Positions 5,839 to 6,790 of a DNA stretch of 6,790 bases are shown piece by piece. The stretch's first letter is position 1, and the number at the start of each line of letters is the position of its first letter. Origin of the DNA: Desulfurococcales archaeon (GTDB taxonomy: Archaea; Thermoproteota; Thermoprotei_A; CAZTBM01; SZUA-1508); NCBI GenBank assembly GCA_015661855.1, contig DQVH01000143.1:1-6790 (forward strand), written 5' to 3'. Under the pieces are notes generated by a model. That model searched no databases. It was not told the DNA's origin and saw only the letters and a program-made list of their open reading frames with translations. The translations under genes were made by a program, and so were the position numbers.

Positions 5839-6378
5839 ATGGTTGAACTACTATTACACTTTACACTACCATTAACAGTACTATCATACATTTACGACTT
5901 TAGGAGAGAGTATAAGAAAATACTATTAATAAGCTTTCTTAGTATACTACCGGATCTCGATGTACTACTATGTATCCATAGGTCTATATCACACTCGATT
6001 ATACCATACACTATAGTGTTAGCTGTAATACTATTACTATCTAAGAGTAGTAGTGTTAAATTGTGGAGTATAGTAGGCTACCTAGCTATACTATCACATT
6101 TAGTACTAGACTTGTTTACTGGGTTAACACCAATATTATGGCCGGTAGTACCATACTCAATATTTATTGAAACTAATATTATAGCGTTAATCTCGACTAA
6201 TACTATAACTCCAATGTTTAATGTAAGTTTTAGTATTGAGGAAACAGAGTTTACTAGGTTTACAAGTTTCTATGCAGTAGTAGCTACAAGTCAGGGTTTA
6301 GCGATAACAGTAATACTGTTACTACCATTAATCCTGAAAGCTATACTAGCTTACACCTTTAGAAGAGAACTACTCTAA
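5839..6378 (+). CDS. Membrane-bound metal-dependent hydrolase, DUF457/YdjM family
   Basis: This is a 179-residue membrane protein. The conserved metal-site pattern of the DUF457/YdjM family is visible in order: His7 in the first helix, LPDLD (37-41), HRSISHS (47-53, with His47 and His52), SHLVLD (86-91, with His87 and Asp91), TG at 94-95 and PILWPV (98-103). The His/Asp residues probably bind a divalent metal, and the family is classed as membrane-bound hydrolases, though substrates are largely unknown. Predicted membrane segments lie at about 3-18, 27-46, 55-69, 75-93, with another at about 150-172 near the C-terminus. Residues 105-145 form a polar loop rich in Thr and Ile. ATG 5839 follows a strong GGAGGT (5822-5827) with an 11-base spacer, and no closer start codon exists. 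It is divergent from the DUF1616 gene across a region with the TAGCAT cluster, and 69 bases upstream of the next gene on the same strand. Confidence 0.85.
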   Translation: MVELLLHFTLPLTVLSYIYDFRREYKKILLISFLSILPDLDVLLCIHRSISHSIIPYTIVLAVILLLSKSSSVKLWSIVGYLAILSHLVLDLFTGLTPILWPVVPYSIFIETNIIALISTNTITPMFNVSFSIEETEFTRFTSFYAVVATSQGLAITVILLLPLILKAILAYTFRRELL

Positions 6379-6395
6379 TACTAGAGGGTAGCACA

Positions 6396-6404
6396 CTTTA
6401 AGTA
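6396..6404 (+). promoter_or_regulatory. Possible TATA box before the last gene
   Basis: CTTTAAGTA at 6396-6404 lies about 45-50 bases before the ATG at 6448. It would give a start near 6428 and a 20-base leader that keeps the GGTG site. Read-through from the DUF457 gene is equally possible. Confidence 0.35.
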
Positions 6405-6447
6405 TAGAGGGTGTCTTGGTAACGTAAGTTAAAGGTGTATGTTAACA

Positions 6448-6790
6448 ATGGAGGAGTCTATATTTAAGGAGCTACTAGAATGCTATAGAGTAATAGTTGA
6501 TGCGTATAGAGCTGGAGCTAATGTTACAAAACTTGTAAACGAGTTTAACAGTATTCTAGCTAGCTTAGGTAGGCTAAGTCTAGATGAGGTTAAGAGTAGA
6601 ATAGTTGAAGTTGAAAGTGAAGCCTTAAAACTAGCTGAAATAGCTAGATTGAATACCTTATGGAGTATAGTAGCTACAGTTACAGTCTCACTAATAGTAG
6701 TTGTAATCATACTCCTACTTTACACTAGATACAGGTATAGATTGTGGCTTCTATGGATTAAACTTAGGAGCGGCTATAGGGTTTACCCTA
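6448..6790 (+). CDS. Single-pass membrane protein with external helical N-domain (3' end outside the window)
   Basis: I do not recognise this gene by name. The frame is open to the right edge, giving 114 residues. Residues 1-70 are helical and charged, with YRAGANVTKLVNEFNSILA (20-38). From memory, that 'aGANVt-x-LV-x-x-hN' pattern recurs in external helical segments of archaeal surface proteins. One membrane helix follows (about 72-93), then a strongly basic stretch, YTRYRYRLWLLWIKLRSGYR. The positive-inside rule places the C-terminal part in the cytoplasm and the N-terminal domain outside, with no signal peptide. A stop (TAA 6430-6432) bounds the frame, leaving ATG 6439 or ATG 6448 as start. 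GGTG at 6434-6437 abuts 6439 but is 10 bases from 6448, so 6448 is preferred. The gene may be co-transcribed with the DUF457 gene 69 bases upstream. Confidence 0.72.
   Translation, partial: MEESIFKELLECYRVIVDAYRAGANVTKLVNEFNSILASLGRLSLDEVKSRIVEVESEALKLAEIARLNTLWSIVATVTVSLIVVVIILLLYTRYRYRLWLLWIKLRSGYRVYP

Noticed and set aside
6483..6710. Minus-strand open frame at the right end
   Set aside because: It is the antisense of the truncated membrane protein, which has a GGTG site and sensible topology.

Overview
The window looks like chromosomal DNA of a hyperthermophilic archaeon, most likely a crenarchaeon (Thermoproteota) of the Desulfurococcales type. This is inferred from AT-rich DNA, Arg codons that are almost all AGA/AGG, heavy use of ATA and CTA codons, GGTG/GGAGGT ribosome-binding sites, TATA boxes with T-rich terminators, an archaeal TmcA, and an archaeal C/D box guide RNA gene. 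The 835-residue PEP synthase fits the ~93 kDa subunit size known from Staphylothermus, but I cannot name a genus from this window alone.

Layout, left to right. (1) 1-756: the 3' part of tmcA (tRNA-Met cytidine acetyltransferase), open at the left edge. (2) 757-1123: a 367-base gap with a T-rich terminator, short repeats and the ppsA promoter. (3) 1124-3631: a complete phosphoenolpyruvate synthase gene with all catalytic motifs and two similar Lys/Glu/Ala-rich linkers flanking the mobile His domain. (4) 3632-3880: a T-rich terminator, then a compact C/D box sRNA gene with its own TATA-like box. (5) 3881-5023: a two-gene unit encoding a membrane-anchored beta-rich (LEA14/WHy-like) protein and a four-helix membrane protein. 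(6) 5101-5694, minus strand: a short DUF1616 membrane protein. (7) 5695-5838: a divergent promoter region with a clustered TAGCAT repeat that resembles an operator. (8) 5839-6378: a DUF457/YdjM-type membrane-bound metal-dependent hydrolase. (9) 6448-6790: the start of a single-pass membrane protein that runs off the right edge.

How the parts relate. tmcA and the C/D sRNA both belong to RNA modification, and ppsA belongs to gluconeogenesis; these three look like independent transcription units. Everything from 3881 on encodes membrane or cell-surface proteins of poorly known role. The 3881/4415 pair is very probably co-transcribed, and the DUF1616 and DUF457 genes share a divergent intergenic region. 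I found no IS element, CRISPR array, tRNA or rRNA gene. The least routine items are the sRNA, the TAGCAT cluster, and the uncharacterised 3881/4415 pair.
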